The notes: generated from the letters alone by a model not told the origin. 64,000 bases of DNA from Amaranthus tricolor (GCF_026212465.1 NC_080057.1:13222239-13286238), one strand, 5' to 3'; numbered from the stretch's first letter, positions 23,798-35,593 are shown. Numbers and translations: made by a program.

Positions 23798-24000
23798 TAT
23801 TTATAATAAGAAAATGATAATATTATGCTACTACCGTTTGATCAAAATAATCATGCAATCATAAGAACATTCAAAGTATATACCTTTAAAAAATGCGTAC
23901 CTGATCCTTTCGATAATTGATTTTTCAATCAAGATTATTGTGGTTGATTGATCATTTTCAATTTTCATTTTGTCTCTAGGAATCATATATGACACTTCCT
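23514..24000 (-). other. Spacer between pol and third ORF with 34-nt A tract
   Basis: No gene. The plus strand carries 34 T in a row (23762-23795), preceded by shorter T runs; on the sense strand of the element this is poly(A) following pol. The related old element has no such tract at its equivalent position. Expression of the third ORF would need readthrough, splicing or an internal promoter; none is obvious. Confidence 0.6.
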
Positions 24001-27000
24001 TTAATGCAGCTTGATCATGCCAAGTTCCAATCTCATTTTCTCATGCTGTTCCCTTGGAAGCGGTTTGGTCATGATATCTGCTATTTGCTCGTTAGTGTTT
24101 ACATGCTTAACAATAATATTTTTATTTTCAACATTATCCTTAAGAAAATGATGCCTAATATGAATGTGCTTTACTCGTGAGTGATGCACTGGATCTTTGG
24201 ATATGCATATGGCACTGGTATTATCGCAATAAATAGGAACACATGCATACTTAATACCAAAGTCTCTTAGCTGCTGCTTTATCCATAACATTTGGGAACA
24301 GCAAGCTGCTGCTGCTACGTACTCAGCTTCAGCGGTTGATAATGCAACAGTGTTTTGTTTCTTGGAACTCCATGAAACTAAACATGAGCCAAGAAATTGT
24401 ACCATACCTGACGTGCTTTTTCTATTAACAAGATCTCCTGCATAATCTGCATCACTAAAGCCTTTCAAATCAAAGACATCACTTTTAGGATAAAATAATG
24501 ATAAATCATCTGTTCCCTTTAGATATCTCAAAATACGTTTCACTGCAGTTAGATGTGATTCTTTAGGGTTAGATTGAAATCTTGCACATAAACCAACACT
24601 AAATGAAATATCGGGTCTACTAGCAGTTAGATATAATAAAGATCCAATCATGCCTCTATACATAGTTTGGTCAATATTTGTTCCATTTGTATCTTCATCT
24701 AATCTTACATTAGTAGCCATGGGTGTATGGTTGGTTTTAGCGTTATTCATGCCATATTTCTTAAGAAGTTCTTTTATATATTTTTGTTGATGAATAAAGA
24801 TACCATTAGCAGTTTGTTTAATTTGCAAACCAAGAAAGAAATTTAATTCTCCCATCATGCTCATTTCAAATTCAGTGCTCATAAGGTTAGCAAATTCTTT
24901 ACATAGCAATTCATTTGTGGCACCAAAAATAATATCATCAACATATATTTGAACAACTAATATATTGGAACCTTTATTCTTAAAGAATAAGGTTTTATCA
25001 ATTTTACCTCTAACAAAGTCATTTTGAATCAAAAACTTTGATAGTCTTTCATACCATTGCCTAGGAGCTTGCTTCAACCCATAAAGAGCTTTATCAAGCT
25101 TATAGACATGATCAAGACTCGAGGTATTCTCAAAGCCAGGCGGTTGTTCAACAAAAACTTCTTCATCAAGAAAACCATTCAAGAAAGCACATTTCACATC
25201 CATTTGATATAATTTAAAGTTCATAAATGCAGCAAAAGAAATTAAGATTCTAATAGCCTCTAACCTTGCAACTGGAGCAAAAGTCTCAGTGTAATCAATA
25301 CCTTCTTGTTGATTATAACCTTTAACCACGAGTCTTGCTTTATTTCTAACAATTATTCCATGTTCATCAAGCTTGTTCCGAAAAACCCATTTCAAACCAA
25401 TTACCTTCTTGTGTTTCGGTTTGGGTTCTAAATGCCATACCTTGTTCCTTTCAAATTCGTTCAATTCATCTTGCATGGCTACAACCCATTCGGAATCCTT
25501 TAGAGCTTCTTCGTGATTTTTGGGTTCAAGTGATGATAGGAACGCAAAATGTGCACAAAAGTTTCTCATTTGAGATCGAGTTTGTGTTCCTTTATTCAAA
25601 TCACTTACAATCAAATCAAGAGGATGGTATTTTTGATATCTCCAAGGTTTTGGCATAAAATCTCTTGTGGGAACAGTAGCATGTTCTGGTTCATTAGCTT
25701 GATTAACATTCTGTTCAGCTACTGGATCGTTTTGCTCTTCTGTGGGAACAGCTGGATTGGGAACAGTCTGCTGTTCCTGATGTTCTGGCAGTTCCTGAAC
25801 TTGATCAGTACTTTCTGCTTCTGCTGGAACCGGCTGTTCACCAGCTGTTTCTTGATCATGCACTTTCAATTCTTCATCATCTTCTTCTAAATTTGCAAGA
25901 CCTATCTTAAAATTATTTGTATCCTGTTCACTTGACAAAAAGTTAGTTTCATCGAAAATTATGTGAACGGATTCTTCCACACTCATTGTTCTTTTGTTAT
26001 AGACTCTATATGCCTTACTTTGAGATGAGTAGCCAAGAAATACTGCTTCATCACTTCTTTCATCAAATTTACCTATATTCCGTTTTCCATTAACATGTAC
26101 AAAACATTTGCATCCAAACACACGAAAATAGGCAATATTTGGTTTAACACCTTTAAACAATTCATAGGGTGTCTTAGAAGTGATTGGTCTTATCAATACT
26201 CTATTTAAAATATAACATGCAGTATTAACAGCCTCGGCCCAAAAATTTCTAGGTAAACCACTAGCAATTAACATAGTTCTAGCCATTTCTTCTAAAGTTC
26301 TATTTTTCCTTTCTACAACACCATTTTGTTGTGGTGTTCTAGGGGCGGAAAAATTGTGACTTATTCCATGTTCATTGCAATAACTCATAAAGCTTGAATT
26401 TTCAAATTCTTTACCATGATCTGACCTTATGTGAACAATTTGATTATTGGTAGATTTTTGTATTTTGTTAGCGAAAGAAACAAACTCATTAAAGGCTTCA
26501 TCTTTACTAACTAGAAATAAAGTCCATGTAAATCTACTATAATCATCAATAATTACAAACACATATCTCTTGCCACTACGGCTTTGTATTCTCATAGGTC
26601 CACACAAATCCATGTGTAATAATTCAAGCGTTTTTGAGGTGGTCACAACATTCTTTGGTTTAAAAGATGACCTTACTTGTTTTCCTTTGGCACAAGGATC
26701 ACATATTTCCTCTTTAAGGAATTTTATAGATGGTAGTCCTCTAACTAGGTCTTTAGATCTTAATGAATTAATCAATGAATAACTAGCATGACCTAGACGC
26801 TTATGCCAAAGAAGTGGGTCGTCTTCTATAACACTTAGACACGTTAGACTGTTTCTGGGAACAGTGTCCAGGTCCACTATATAAGTGTTCCCTTTTCTGT
26901 TTCCCTCAAGAATGATGTCTCCTGTGTCGTTCCTAGAAATAATGCACTTTTCAGAAGTAAAGTTTACAGAGTTACCCTTATCACAAAATTGAGAAATGCT

Positions 27001-27219
27001 GAGTAAGTTGTGTTTCAAATTCTCGACTAAAAATACATTATCAATGGCGTGGGAACATGACCTTCCAACCTTTCCTTTGGCGATTATCTCACCCTTCATA
27101 TTGTCACCGAAGGTTACTGTTCCCCCATCATAGGCTTCAAGTGAGAGAAATTTAGATTTGTCACCTGTCATATGCTTGGAACACCCACTGTCGAGATACC
27201 ATGAGCTGTTCCCCCTCAC
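24001..27219 (-). CDS. pol: Copia Pol polyprotein: protease, integrase, reverse transcriptase, RNase H
   Basis: About 1070 residues, uninterrupted. In order: protease [17 protein letters not shown] pre-integrase [15 protein letters not shown] with the CX2C of CDPCAKGK; integrase core [20 protein letters not shown] and [10 protein letters not shown] (D, D, E all present); reverse transcriptase [20 protein letters not shown] and [11 protein letters not shown] (active-site DD present); RNase [22 protein letters not shown] and [10 protein letters not shown]. The frame is open from about 27234, directly after the gag stop and in the -1 frame relative to gag, and has no ATG before the protease; the first codons shown start at a GTG. 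Pol must therefore be made by frameshift, splicing or another unusual route. All key residues look functional. Confidence 0.95.
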   Translation of the reverse strand: MRGNSSWYLDSGCSKHMTGDKSKFLSLEAYDGGTVTFGDNMKGEIIAKGKVGRSCSHAIDNVFLVENLKHNLLSISQFCDKGNSVNFTSEKCIISRNDTGDIILEGNRKGNTYIVDLDTVPRNSLTCLSVIEDDPLLWHKRLGHASYSLINSLRSKDLVRGLPSIKFLKEEICDPCAKGKQVRSSFKPKNVVTTSKTLELLHMDLCGPMRIQSRSGKRYVFVIIDDYSRFTWTLFLVSKDEAFNEFVSFANKIQKSTNNQIVHIRSDHGKEFENSSFMSYCNEHGISHNFSAPRTPQQNGVVERKNRTLEEMARTMLIASGLPRNFWAEAVNTACYILNRVLIRPITSKTPYELFKGVKPNIAYFRVFGCKCFVHVNGKRNIGKFDERSDEAVFLGYSSQSKAYRVYNKRTMSVEESVHIIFDETNFLSSEQDTNNFKIGLANLEEDDEELKVHDQETAGEQPVPAEAESTDQVQELPEHQEQQTVPNPAVPTEEQNDPVAEQNVNQANEPEHATVPTRDFMPKPWRYQKYHPLDLIVSDLNKGTQTRSQMRNFCAHFAFLSSLEPKNHEEALKDSEWVVAMQDELNEFERNKVWHLEPKPKHKKVIGLKWVFRNKLDEHGIIVRNKARLVVKGYNQQEGIDYTETFAPVARLEAIRILISFAAFMNFKLYQMDVKCAFLNGFLDEEVFVEQPPGFENTSSLDHVYKLDKALYGLKQAPRQWYERLSKFLIQNDFVRGKIDKTLFFKNKGSNILVVQIYVDDIIFGATNELLCKEFANLMSTEFEMSMMGELNFFLGLQIKQTANGIFIHQQKYIKELLKKYGMNNAKTNHTPMATNVRLDEDTNGTNIDQTMYRGMIGSLLYLTASRPDISFSVGLCARFQSNPKESHLTAVKRILRYLKGTDDLSLFYPKSDVFDLKGFSDADYAGDLVNRKSTSGMVQFLGSCLVSWSSKKQNTVALSTAEAEYVAAAACCSQMLWIKQQLRDFGIKYACVPIYCDNTSAICISKDPVHHSRVKHIHIRHHFLKDNVENKNIIVKHVNTNEQIADIMTKPLPREQHEKMRLELGMIKLH

Positions 27220-27225
27220 TTGGAC

Positions 27226-27240
27226 CTGTAAGATAATTAA
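27226..27240 (-). promoter_or_regulatory. Gag stop codon and splice-acceptor-like site before pol
   Basis: The gag frame ends AAT AAC AAT TAA. It is followed by TTATCTTACAG/GTCC, with the acceptor-like AG at 27226-27227, just where the pol frame begins coding protease. The old relative has AACAATTAATT, then TGTTTTGCAG/GT at the same place (AG at 54272-54273). Conservation in a diverged copy suggests that the element uses it. Use as a splice acceptor is inference. Confidence 0.45.
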
Positions 27241-29033
27241 TTGTTATTTATAGGAACCCAGACTTTCTTGGGTTCCTTGTCGATCTTACATGAATCATAT
27301 TTATCAATTTGAATGTTATCGACATAGTTTCTGTTAGAGACAGTATACTGTTCCCTTTTGGTGCACTGTTCCTTCAGATGGCCAGCTTTACCACAGAAGG
27401 TACAGTACCTGTCTCTAGGAAAATCAACGTAAGCTTTCTTACTTTTGTTATTCTTAAAATAATTTAGGCCTTTTGATCTCTTACTTTTAGCATCTAGAAT
27501 CCATTTGGGAGTTATTTTGATTTTCCCTTTTTCTCTTGAATTTAATTCAAGATTATTATTGTTGTTACGGTTGGATTCCGGATTCAACTCTAAATGTTGA
27601 AAATCATTGCACAAATCCTTAGTAGATGCATTTATCAATTCTTTATTTAAGCCTAATAATTTGTATTGTGATAGCTCAATATTAAGAATAACATTTTCCT
27701 TCTTAAGTCTCTCCATATTTTCCTTTAGGATTATATTTTGGTCCAACAAACCGAAAAATCTGTTTTGGACATCATGTCTAAAGGTGTTTATGTATGAGAC
27801 ATGGTCTTTGCTTACTTTAAGTTCCTTTTCTAACTTGAGACACTTATCATTGCAATTTTCAATTTTAACTTGTGCCTCTTTTAACAACTCTTTTAATTCA
27901 TTTTTACTTAGATTAAATGAATGGTCAGAAAATGGATTAGAAATATTTACCTGCTTCTCCTTGCCTTTATGCGTAGCCATGAGACATAGGTTAGCTGTCT
28001 CCTCTTCTTCGGGAACAATAGTTTCATTCTCACTTTCAGTTTCTCCCCATGCAGCAATCATGGCCCTACGAAAGTCCGTCTTGTTAAAATTCTCTTTGTT
28101 CAACGATCTTCTTGAATCTCTTGTCTTTCCCTTGCCCTTTTCATTTTTCCATGTTGGGCAATCCTTGATGAAGTGCTCGGTACTTCCACATTTGTGGCAT
28201 TCAAGATTTTTTGTTCTTCTTTCTTTGTTGTTTCTTTGATTTGCATACCTGCTGTTCCTGAAGAACTTCTTGAATTTTCGTACCAACAAAGCAGCCTCTT
28301 CCTCATCACATTCTGATTCGTCCTGTTCCCCCGCTGCCAGAGCCAGTCCCTTGTTCCTGGAACTGTCTGCTGTTCCCAAATGCAATTCATGCGTTATTAG
28401 GGAACCAGCCAGCTCCTCTAGATTGAACTTAGTAAAATCTTTGGACTCTTGTATAGCAGTAACCTTGGCCCTCCAGCGCTCATCTTGAGGAAGGCTCCTA
28501 AGAATCTTCCTTACTTGTTCATCAGTGGGAATTATTCTTCCAAGAGAGACAAGCTCGTTTGTTATGTTGGTGAACCTAGTGAACATCTCTTGGATACTTT
28601 CTCTTGGCTCCATAACAAATCTCTCGTATTTAGACATTAACAAATCAATTTTGGACCGTTTTACTTCACTTGTTCCCTCATGGGTAACAGCAAGCAGGTC
28701 CCAAATTTGCTTAGCGGATTTGCACCCCATAATTCTATTATGCTCGTTTGGTCCAAGACCACAATGAAGTAATTTTATAGCAAGAGCATTTAATTCCATT
28801 TTCTGAAAATCTTCTTTTTCATATTCGGTTATAGGTTTGGGGACAATTTCATTGTTGGAGTTAGTAGTGGTTACCTCAAAATCTCCGATTTCTATGACTC
28901 TCCAAACTTGATAATTTTCCGCTTTGATGAAGATCTCCATCCTATTTTTCCAATATGTATAGAACTTTCCATCGAACATTGGCGGTCTTTGAGTTGAATA
29001 CCCTTCTTCCATTGGCTCGTTCATAATTGACAT
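27237..29033 (-). CDS. gag: Copia Gag protein with two zinc knuckles
   Basis: Intact, 598 residues, ATG at 29033, 54 nt inside the primer site. Residues 10-220 hold the copia Gag capsid-like domain ([69 protein letters not shown]). The first zinc knuckle, [14 protein letters not shown], lies at about residue 280; the second, [14 protein letters not shown], near residue 545. Between them is a Lys/Glu-rich region with coiled-coil character (residues 380-470). Gag forms the particle and packages RNA. It is longer than typical copia Gag proteins, as is usual in SIRE-type elements, and carries the second knuckle near its end. Confidence 0.95.
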   Translation of the reverse strand: MSIMNEPMEEGYSTQRPPMFDGKFYTYWKNRMEIFIKAENYQVWRVIEIGDFEVTTTNSNNEIVPKPITEYEKEDFQKMELNALAIKLLHCGLGPNEHNRIMGCKSAKQIWDLLAVTHEGTSEVKRSKIDLLMSKYERFVMEPRESIQEMFTRFTNITNELVSLGRIIPTDEQVRKILRSLPQDERWRAKVTAIQESKDFTKFNLEELAGSLITHELHLGTADSSRNKGLALAAGEQDESECDEEEAALLVRKFKKFFRNSRYANQRNNKERRTKNLECHKCGSTEHFIKDCPTWKNEKGKGKTRDSRRSLNKENFNKTDFRRAMIAAWGETESENETIVPEEEETANLCLMATHKGKEKQVNISNPFSDHSFNLSKNELKELLKEAQVKIENCNDKCLKLEKELKVSKDHVSYINTFRHDVQNRFFGLLDQNIILKENMERLKKENVILNIELSQYKLLGLNKELINASTKDLCNDFQHLELNPESNRNNNNNLELNSREKGKIKITPKWILDAKSKRSKGLNYFKNNKSKKAYVDFPRDRYCTFCGKAGHLKEQCTKREQYTVSNRNYVDNIQIDKYDSCKIDKEPKKVWVPINNN

Positions 29034-29086
29034 TTTTCGGGAACACCAGAATCTGCCCTCAGGGTTTCCTGATCTTCTGGGAACAG

Positions 29087-29099
29087 GGCTCTGATACCA
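29087..29099 (-). promoter_or_regulatory. Primer binding site, tRNA-iMet type
   Basis: The minus strand reads TGGTATCAGAGCC, complementary to the 3' end of initiator tRNA-Met. It starts two bases after the 5' LTR. Confidence 0.95.
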
Positions 29100-29101
29100 A
29101 T

Positions 29102-30543
29102 TGTTGATTCAATTAGGAACGGGAACAGCAACAAGAGGGGGGGTGAATTGTTGTTGTTGTAAGTTTAAGCGATTGTGCCCTGTTTTTGCGGAATTATTCA
29201 AAATAAATAAAGCTTAAACTAAGAGCAAAATAATAAGAGAGACACACGATTTTACGTGGAAACCTTTTGGGCCTAAACAAAAGGAAAAACCACGACCACT
29301 TGGGATTTTCAAAAACTCCACTATGTTTAAGGCAATTAGTTACAATCACAATAAACACCTTGCTTCACTCGAAGCGCAACACCTAGGCCGACTCCTCTTC
29401 TCTCTAATTGCTTTACTCCAAGCAACAACCTTAGCTTCTCTACAAGCTAATCCTCTCTAGCTTCACTCAAAGCTATCTAATTTCCCCCCTTAGACTCACC
29501 CGAGTCTAATTACATAAACTCTCAAAAACCCTTACAAAAAGGATATAAATTCTCTAAAATAAATCAAAGAGTTGCATCAAGAAAATATTATAAATTAATT
29601 GGCAACTTTAAGAACAAAATATTTCTTGTAAAATCCAACAAAAACGTATGAAAAATACTTAAGCACAAAACGTTGGATTACTTCTCTCTTCACTTTAAAA
29701 ACCGGAATTATCTTGCAATTTATAGAAAATAATATTCCTAAGAAAGTGGAATAATCCAATCCATCATCCTACTATCAAGAGATCATGGGAGTAATGTGGA
29801 TTAAGCAAACACACGGTTATTTCCATAAGATTTGATTAAGTCAAATCGCACGTGTACATAAACAATAACCGCTGTTCCTTTAATAACCGCTGTTCCCTAA
29901 AGTAGCAGTTTTTTCAGTAGTAATTCCTGTTCCCCAAATTAATGGCTGGAACTTCATGCTATATTTAGAAAACGGTTAATCTTAGTGGGAATGATTGTTT
30001 GCTAATTTTTAGGAATAAAAACCGGCTGAAAAGATTTGCTAAGACTAATTCAAAGTTAGTTAATTCTATTTTTAACAAATCCAAGATTTATTAAAAATAG
30101 ATCCTAAAATAAAGGATCTTAAAGAATTAAAACGTGAATCCATTTTATTCAATAAAAACGATTTGCCAATTAACTTAAATAAATTTTTACTGCAACAATT
30201 TAATTTAAAATACATTAACTAAAAATAATAATTAAAATATGATAATCAGAATTTTCAGTCAGCGTATTCAACCTTCAGCTCAGGAACAGTGTGCTGTCTC
30301 CAGACTTCAGTTTAGCTAGAACATCCAACTTGGGAACAGTAGATCTGCTGTCTCCATTTTACATCCCAAGCGATATACTTCTCCTAACATCAATTGAAAC
30401 CTTTTGACATGTACGTTTCCATAAGCTAAGGCATAGGTACTATCAACGATCATAATCATAATCGGATATCGACCTGCACAATCTCTAAAAACATGTTTGC
30501 TTAAATAAAGTGTAGTCATCATCAAAACTCAAGAGGTCCAACA
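29102..30543 (-). repeat. 5' LTR of the young copia element with promoter
   Basis: 1442 bp. A TATA box (TATAAAT on the minus strand) lies at 29718-29724. The U3 region carries GGAACAG/CTGTTCC motifs at 29872, 29890, 29927, 30283 and 30333, and two TGTCTC sequences (plus strand) next to the last two. A further copy is at 29122. This LTR would drive the genomic transcript leftwards. Confidence 0.95.
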
Positions 30544-30548
30544 GAATA

Positions 30549-30959
30549 GAATTCAGAAATTGTGTGTTTTACATCTTTCCCCAAGACCCTTATTTATACT
30601 AGTTTTAGTATACCAAAGGGTTATGGCACAATTAATCACCATTAATGCTCAAACATAAAGACCATTCATTAATACCATTTTTATTATGGTATTCATGAGC
30701 AATATTCACTCACATTGAACCATTGTAACATCTGAATCAAGATGGAACAAAAGAATGAATCCAATGCCCTTACTTCAAAGAAGACGAAAGGGCAAACCAA
30801 GCCAGGCAGAACCAAAAGCCAACTCGGCTTTGACCTTTGGTTCCCACCATGAAAAGCCGAGTCGGCTTTAACTGCTGACTTGATTTCCTTTTTGCATTTT
30901 TGTATTTCCCTTTAAATCCCTTTTAGACCTTATATTTTAATACATTTTGTCCCACTACA
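30549..30959 (-). repeat. Outer part of the 5' LTR of the deleted copia element
   Basis: This continues the LTR interrupted at 19785. On the minus strand it would begin TGTAGTGGGACAAAATG at 30959 and contains a TATA box (TATAAATA, 30591-30598) just upstream of the insertion point. The young element has therefore separated this promoter from its gag. Confidence 0.55.
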
Positions 30960-32402
30960 GTTTGTAGTACTTGATGATATTTCTTAAGATTTAATATACA
31001 CTAAATGTTCAACATTTTTAATACTTACAATTACTCATTACCTTCAAATGATATTTTAATTCATTATAACAAAAACGCTATATGTATAATGTATCGTTTG
31101 ACGCACATATTAATAATTTATTATTACTAGATATAACATGTTATACTATTAATATTTGGCAACAAACAATTATACAAAATAATCAATATCTTATATGCTT
31201 GTTCATTCTATGATATTTACCGTAATAATTTCCTATGCGAATGTTAAGTCTTATGCAACGGTAATAATATAATTGTTGGCATATTGATGTAAGTCTTATG
31301 CTAAATGCCGTTCACATATCCGTATGTTATGATTAATACAGTACACAATGTGTAATACTAAAAGCTATCACATGATCTGGAAATAAAACTCATACATTCG
31401 TGCCATCCGATCAATAAAAATATGAATATGCATATCATAAAACATGATAGTCTAATACAATAAACGTAAACCATGATTCTAAAAAAATTATATTAGACTA
31501 GTTAACGTTAATTATTTGGACTCTAAAATAATTATATCTTGTATAAATTTTTTTGGTGCCTAAATTTGAAGTACAATTAAAAATAATATTATATGTGAAT
31601 TAAGAAAAGAAAGTATGAATCAAATGATTAAAAAATTTAAAGAAAATAGATAATAGCCATAGAAAATAGTAATCCTCCTTAACACTTTGTAAATATTATT
31701 CCTTCAATCAAAGTATACAACTCTTAAAGTTTTCTCCTACTTTAATTTATATTTGCTTATATAAGATTAATAGATGAAGAATAACTCAATTTCCATAGTA
31801 TAACATTTGTAATAGCAAGAAGAAAATTTATTTATTTATTTAGACATGTCGTGGGTTTTAGGTTTGAGAAAACTAACTCAACACCTTCTCTTATACAACT
31901 AAGAGACAAGTTCAAAGGGTTAAATTTTTTTAATTAAAACTTAATTAGATTTCATTATATTTAATTAGGAGTATTAAGGGGGAATATGAAGGGAAATTCC
32001 ATATATAGTAAAATTAACTATCATAATTTTAGTTAATATGTCTAATTATTCATATGACCATTCAATTTTTGTACTAAATACTACATTTACTATTTATAAA
32101 TCAATCTAGTTAATTACATTTTATTATCCAAAAATAATAAATTTAGTCAGCCGCTTATCTTTTGAAACTAATATATGATTTTATCCAATTTGAAAATAAT
32201 ATTTTTAATCAACTGTAACTTATGTTTATTAATAAATACTATTTTACGGTAAACTAAATCTGAAAGCTTACCCAAAATTTTGGGGTTTTACAATATTAGA
32301 TTTATTATTAACTCGAATTGATTATATACCGTAAAATTATCATTTATATAAACTAAACAATTTGAATATTGTTATAATATTAATCAGCTAGAATTTTTGC
32401 TG
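30960..32402. other. AT-rich spacer without recognisable gene
   Basis: About 75% AT, with no open frame of note and no terminal repeats that I could pair. Confidence 0.6.
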
Positions 32403-32407
32403 CATAA

Positions 32408-33105
32408 TGCACCAAGTTTAGGGGTTTTTGGGATCCTAAACTTGCACACAATCAGTCTACCAAATCACAGTAAAATGGATTGTATGGTATTTTCCCCAAA
32501 TGACTTCAAAACAAGCTCAAGAACTCAGTTCTTGATTTTCCGGCCTGTGTCTCAAGATCTCAGTTAGTGGCTTCACTCACCTGGCCGATCTCCTACACAC
32601 TTCTTCAAGGCTTTTCCCACTTGGAGAAGGTGATGATTCTCTAAATTGAATTACTCACAATCCACGAGGATCCCAAGTGTACACTCACACTTGTTTCAAA
32701 AAAAAAAGTTTGAAAAACACAAAGTGTAATATTTTGATAAAACTGAAACAATGTAATCTGAATTGTTTTTACAACTAAGGGGATCCCTTTATATAGGAAT
32801 TCCAAGGCACAAAGTAACGGCTATAACAAGGATTAACTAAGATATTTTAAAGAACACGTTTGCTTTAAAAATAGAAACAGAATTCAGAACTTATGCTAAG
32901 TATTCTTCCAGGTCTGAACTGTCTGCCTCAAGATCTTGGAGCTGTGTTTGTGGGTTCTGTGAGTATCATCAGGGCTGTTCTTGGACCTTGGTAGCTTGGT
33001 CCATGTATAGAGATGTCGTACCTCGCGTTTTTCAGGTCTCTAGTGTATTCCCCTGAGCTCCACGTGTCTTGCAAGGACTGCTGGTCAGCAGATTGCTCTG
33101 TACCT
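32408..33105 (-). repeat. Left inverted arm: pol 3' end plus outward-facing LTR
   Basis: On the minus strand it encodes [20 protein letters not shown] and then a stretch also present at 34141-34322. The LTR follows, with a TATA box (TATATAAAG on the minus strand) at about 32787-32795, and it ends TTGGTGCA at 32408. I could not fix the LTR start, because pol-derived sequence and LTR are inverted together. Confidence 0.8.
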
Positions 33106-34322
33106 ACTTTGTTAGTACCTAAGAAGGATGGGACTTGGAGAATTTGCATTGATAGCAGGAGTGTAAACAACATTACTATCAAGTATAGGTTTCCCATTCC
33201 AAGAATAGATGACATGCTTGATGAGTTAGCTGGGGCTCAATGATTTAGAAAAATAGACTTGAGGAGCGGTTACCATCAAATTAGGATGAAGGAAGGTGAT
33301 GAGTGGAAAACAGCCTTCAAAATCAAATATGGACTTTATGAGTGGCTAGTGATGCCATTTGGACTTACAGGAGCTCCAATCACTTTTATGAGATTAATGA
33401 ATGAAGTCTTAAGACCTTTTTTGGGGAAATTCATAAGAGTGTATTTAGATGACATCCTAATCTATACACAACAATTAGAACACTTGAGTCACTTGAGGCA
33501 ATGTTTGAAGTCTTGAGGAAACAACAATTATATGGTAAACTAGAGAAGTGTAACTTTCTAATGCAAGAAATAACATTCTTGGGATTCAACACAGGTAAGG
33601 ATGGAGTGAAAGTAGATTCTTCCAAGGTGGATGCAATATAAACCTGGCCTACACCAATCACTATCACTCAAATCAGATCTTTCATGGCTTGACTTCATTT
33701 TATAAGAGATTCATTAGGAATTTTAGTTCCGTCATGTAACCAATAATAGAATGCACAAAAAAAGGAGTTTTTAGCTGGACCTCAGAAGCTCAACAGGCTT
33801 TTGAAACAATTAAGGGCATTATGTGTAAAGCACCTGTTCAGCAAGGATAAGCTCATGCCTAGAGCTATTGGACCATTGCAGATTATTGAGAAATATGGAG
33901 AGAATGCTTATAAGGTGGACCTACCAGTAGAATACAATATTTCCAACACCTTCAATGTGGGGGACCTTTTACTTTACAAGGTGAATTCAGAATTGAGGTC
34001 AATTCTTCCCCAAGAAGGAGGAGTTGCACCAAATATGCATGGTGCAAGCTTAGGAAATTCTCAAGACCAGGAGGAAACCAAGAAGAACACCTCTAACCTG
34101 TTTGATCAAAGTAAAACAGACAATATACTCACTCAGACTACAGAACAAAAGACAGAGCAATCTGCTGACCAGCAGACCTTGCAAGACACGTGGAGCTCAA
34201 GGGAATACACTAGAGACCTGAAAAAATCAAGGGATGGCATCTCTATACACGGACAAAGCTACCAAGGTCCAAGAATAGCCCTGATAATACTCACGGAACC
34301 CAAAAACACAGCTTCAAAGTCT
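33106..34322 (+). pseudogene. Ty3 reverse transcriptase and integrase C-terminal fragment
   Basis: Reverse transcriptase blocks are [38 protein letters not shown], then after a stop [40 protein letters not shown] and [12 protein letters not shown], so the active-site DD is present. Frame-broken RNase H-connection sequence follows (TFLGFNTGKDGVKVDSSKV, then SFYKRFIRNFSS). Near 33790-33835 it jumps to DKLMPRAIGPLQIIEKYGEN and DLPVEYNISNTFNVGDL, a Ty3 integrase C-terminal domain. RNase H and the integrase core are deleted. Gag and protease are absent. Confidence 0.82.
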
Positions 34323-34855
34323 TGAGGCAGACAGTTCAGACCTGGAAGAATACTTAACATAAGTTCTGATTTTTGTTTCTGTTTTTAAGGCAAACGTGCC
34401 TAGCACGTGCTCTTTAAAATATGTTAGTTAATCCTTGTTATAGCCGTTGCATTGTACCTTGGAATTCCTATATAAAGGGATCCCCTTAGTTGTAAAGACA
34501 ATTCAGATTGCATTGTTTCAGTTTTATCAAAATATTACACTGTGTTTTTCAAATTTTTTTTTTTTGAAACAACTGTGAGTGTACACTTGGGATTCTCGTG
34601 GATTGTGAGTAATTGAATTTAGAGACTCATCACCTTCTCCAAGTGGGAAAAGCCTTGAAGAAGTGTGTAGGAGATCTGCTAGGTGAGTGAAGCCATTAAC
34701 TGAGATCTTGAGACACAGGCCGAAAAATCAAGAACTGAGTTCTTGAGCCTGTTTTGAAGTCATTTGGTGAAAATACCATACAATCCATTTTACTGTGATT
34801 TGGTAGATTGATTGTGTGCAAGTTTAGCATCCCAAACACCCCTAAACTTGGTGCA
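34141..34855 (+). repeat. Right inverted arm: pol 3' end plus outward-facing LTR
   Basis: Begins ACAGAGCAATCTGC, the point where similarity to the left arm starts. A TATA box (TATATAAA) lies at 34469-34476, and the LTR ends TTGGTGCA at 34855, directly before CATAA. Confidence 0.82.
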
Positions 34856-34860
34856 CATAA

Positions 34861-35593
34861 AAAAAATACTTCACTATTAAATTTTATTTGGTTTTGCGTG
34901 TTTGCCAATGCACATATTCAATTATAATTATCTCAAATTGTATTTAATTAAAAATTATAAAATATTATTTTATTAAAATCTACATTAAAACAAATCAAAT
35001 AAGAACCCACTTGAAAATATTTTAATTTATTGATAAAAGATAAAATCAAAATTAAAAGTGATCAATGAAATAATATTAAAAAATCAAATACAATAATAGA
35101 GAATATGAGCAAGTAAAAATAAAGGTTAAAAATAATTTGGGTTATACATTTATCAAAATTTACCCAACATGGAAAACAAGTAGTTTAGTTAACTTGAATA
35201 TTAAAATTAGACTTTCTTGATTAAGAGAAAGCAAATGAATGATTATTGTTACTTTAGTTCATTACGCACTTTTCAAATGACATACTTCAATTATTTTAAA
35301 TAGGAGTCAGATCCTTTTATTGGAACCTTTCAAAATAATAGTAATAATTAAATAATTATTGTATAAAATGAAGAAAAGATGAGGAGCTAACTCAAGTAAG
35401 AAAGATGACCCTTTCAGAATAGTTAATTAGTTAAATGACATAATTGACAAAGTACTAGTTCAAAAACAATGGATTTATTTTTATTTATTTTTATTTATTT
35501 ATTATATCTTATAATTACAATATATATTTACACATAATAAGAAAAATGTCAACCATTTCCTAAATAAAAGGAAATATCAACCATAATTTTTTA
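34861..35593. other. AT-rich spacer
   Basis: No gene or paired repeat recognised. The last 8 bp (35586-35593, ATTTTTTA) are the left target duplication of the MITE that follows. Confidence 0.6.

Larger units (their letters stand above)
19786..30543 (-). mobile_element. Complete young SIRE-like Ty1/copia retrotransposon
   Basis: The 10758-bp element is bounded by the 5-bp target duplication GAATA (19781-19785 and 30544-30548). Both LTRs are 1442 bp and start/end TG...CA (TGTTGG...CAACA on the minus strand). I compared them base by base over most of their length and saw a single difference (21131-21132 versus 30447-30448, a versus g in 'caacRatc'). The tRNA-iMet primer site, gag, pol, an additional ORF and the polypurine tract are all in place and open. 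Gene order and the extra 3' ORF fit the SIRE/Maximus lineage. It is inserted in the LTR of an older copia element on the same strand. Confidence 0.95.
32408..34855. mobile_element. Ty3-derived element with two inverted LTR copies, integrated as a unit
   Basis: The left end reads TGCACCAAGTTTAGG and the right end CCTAAACTTGGTGCA, and both are flanked by CATAA (32403-32407 and 34856-34860), a 5-bp target duplication. Arms of about 698 bp (32408-33105) and 715 bp (34141-34855) are reverse complements at roughly 90-93%. Each arm holds the last part of pol plus an LTR. The LTRs point outwards, so both outer ends are U5 ends of the same LTR. The centre (33106-34140) is a deleted Ty3 pol fragment on the plus strand. 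Confidence 0.85.

Noticed and set aside
27607..28239. 210-residue ORF on the plus strand
   Set aside because: Antisense shadow of Gag, with no independent support.
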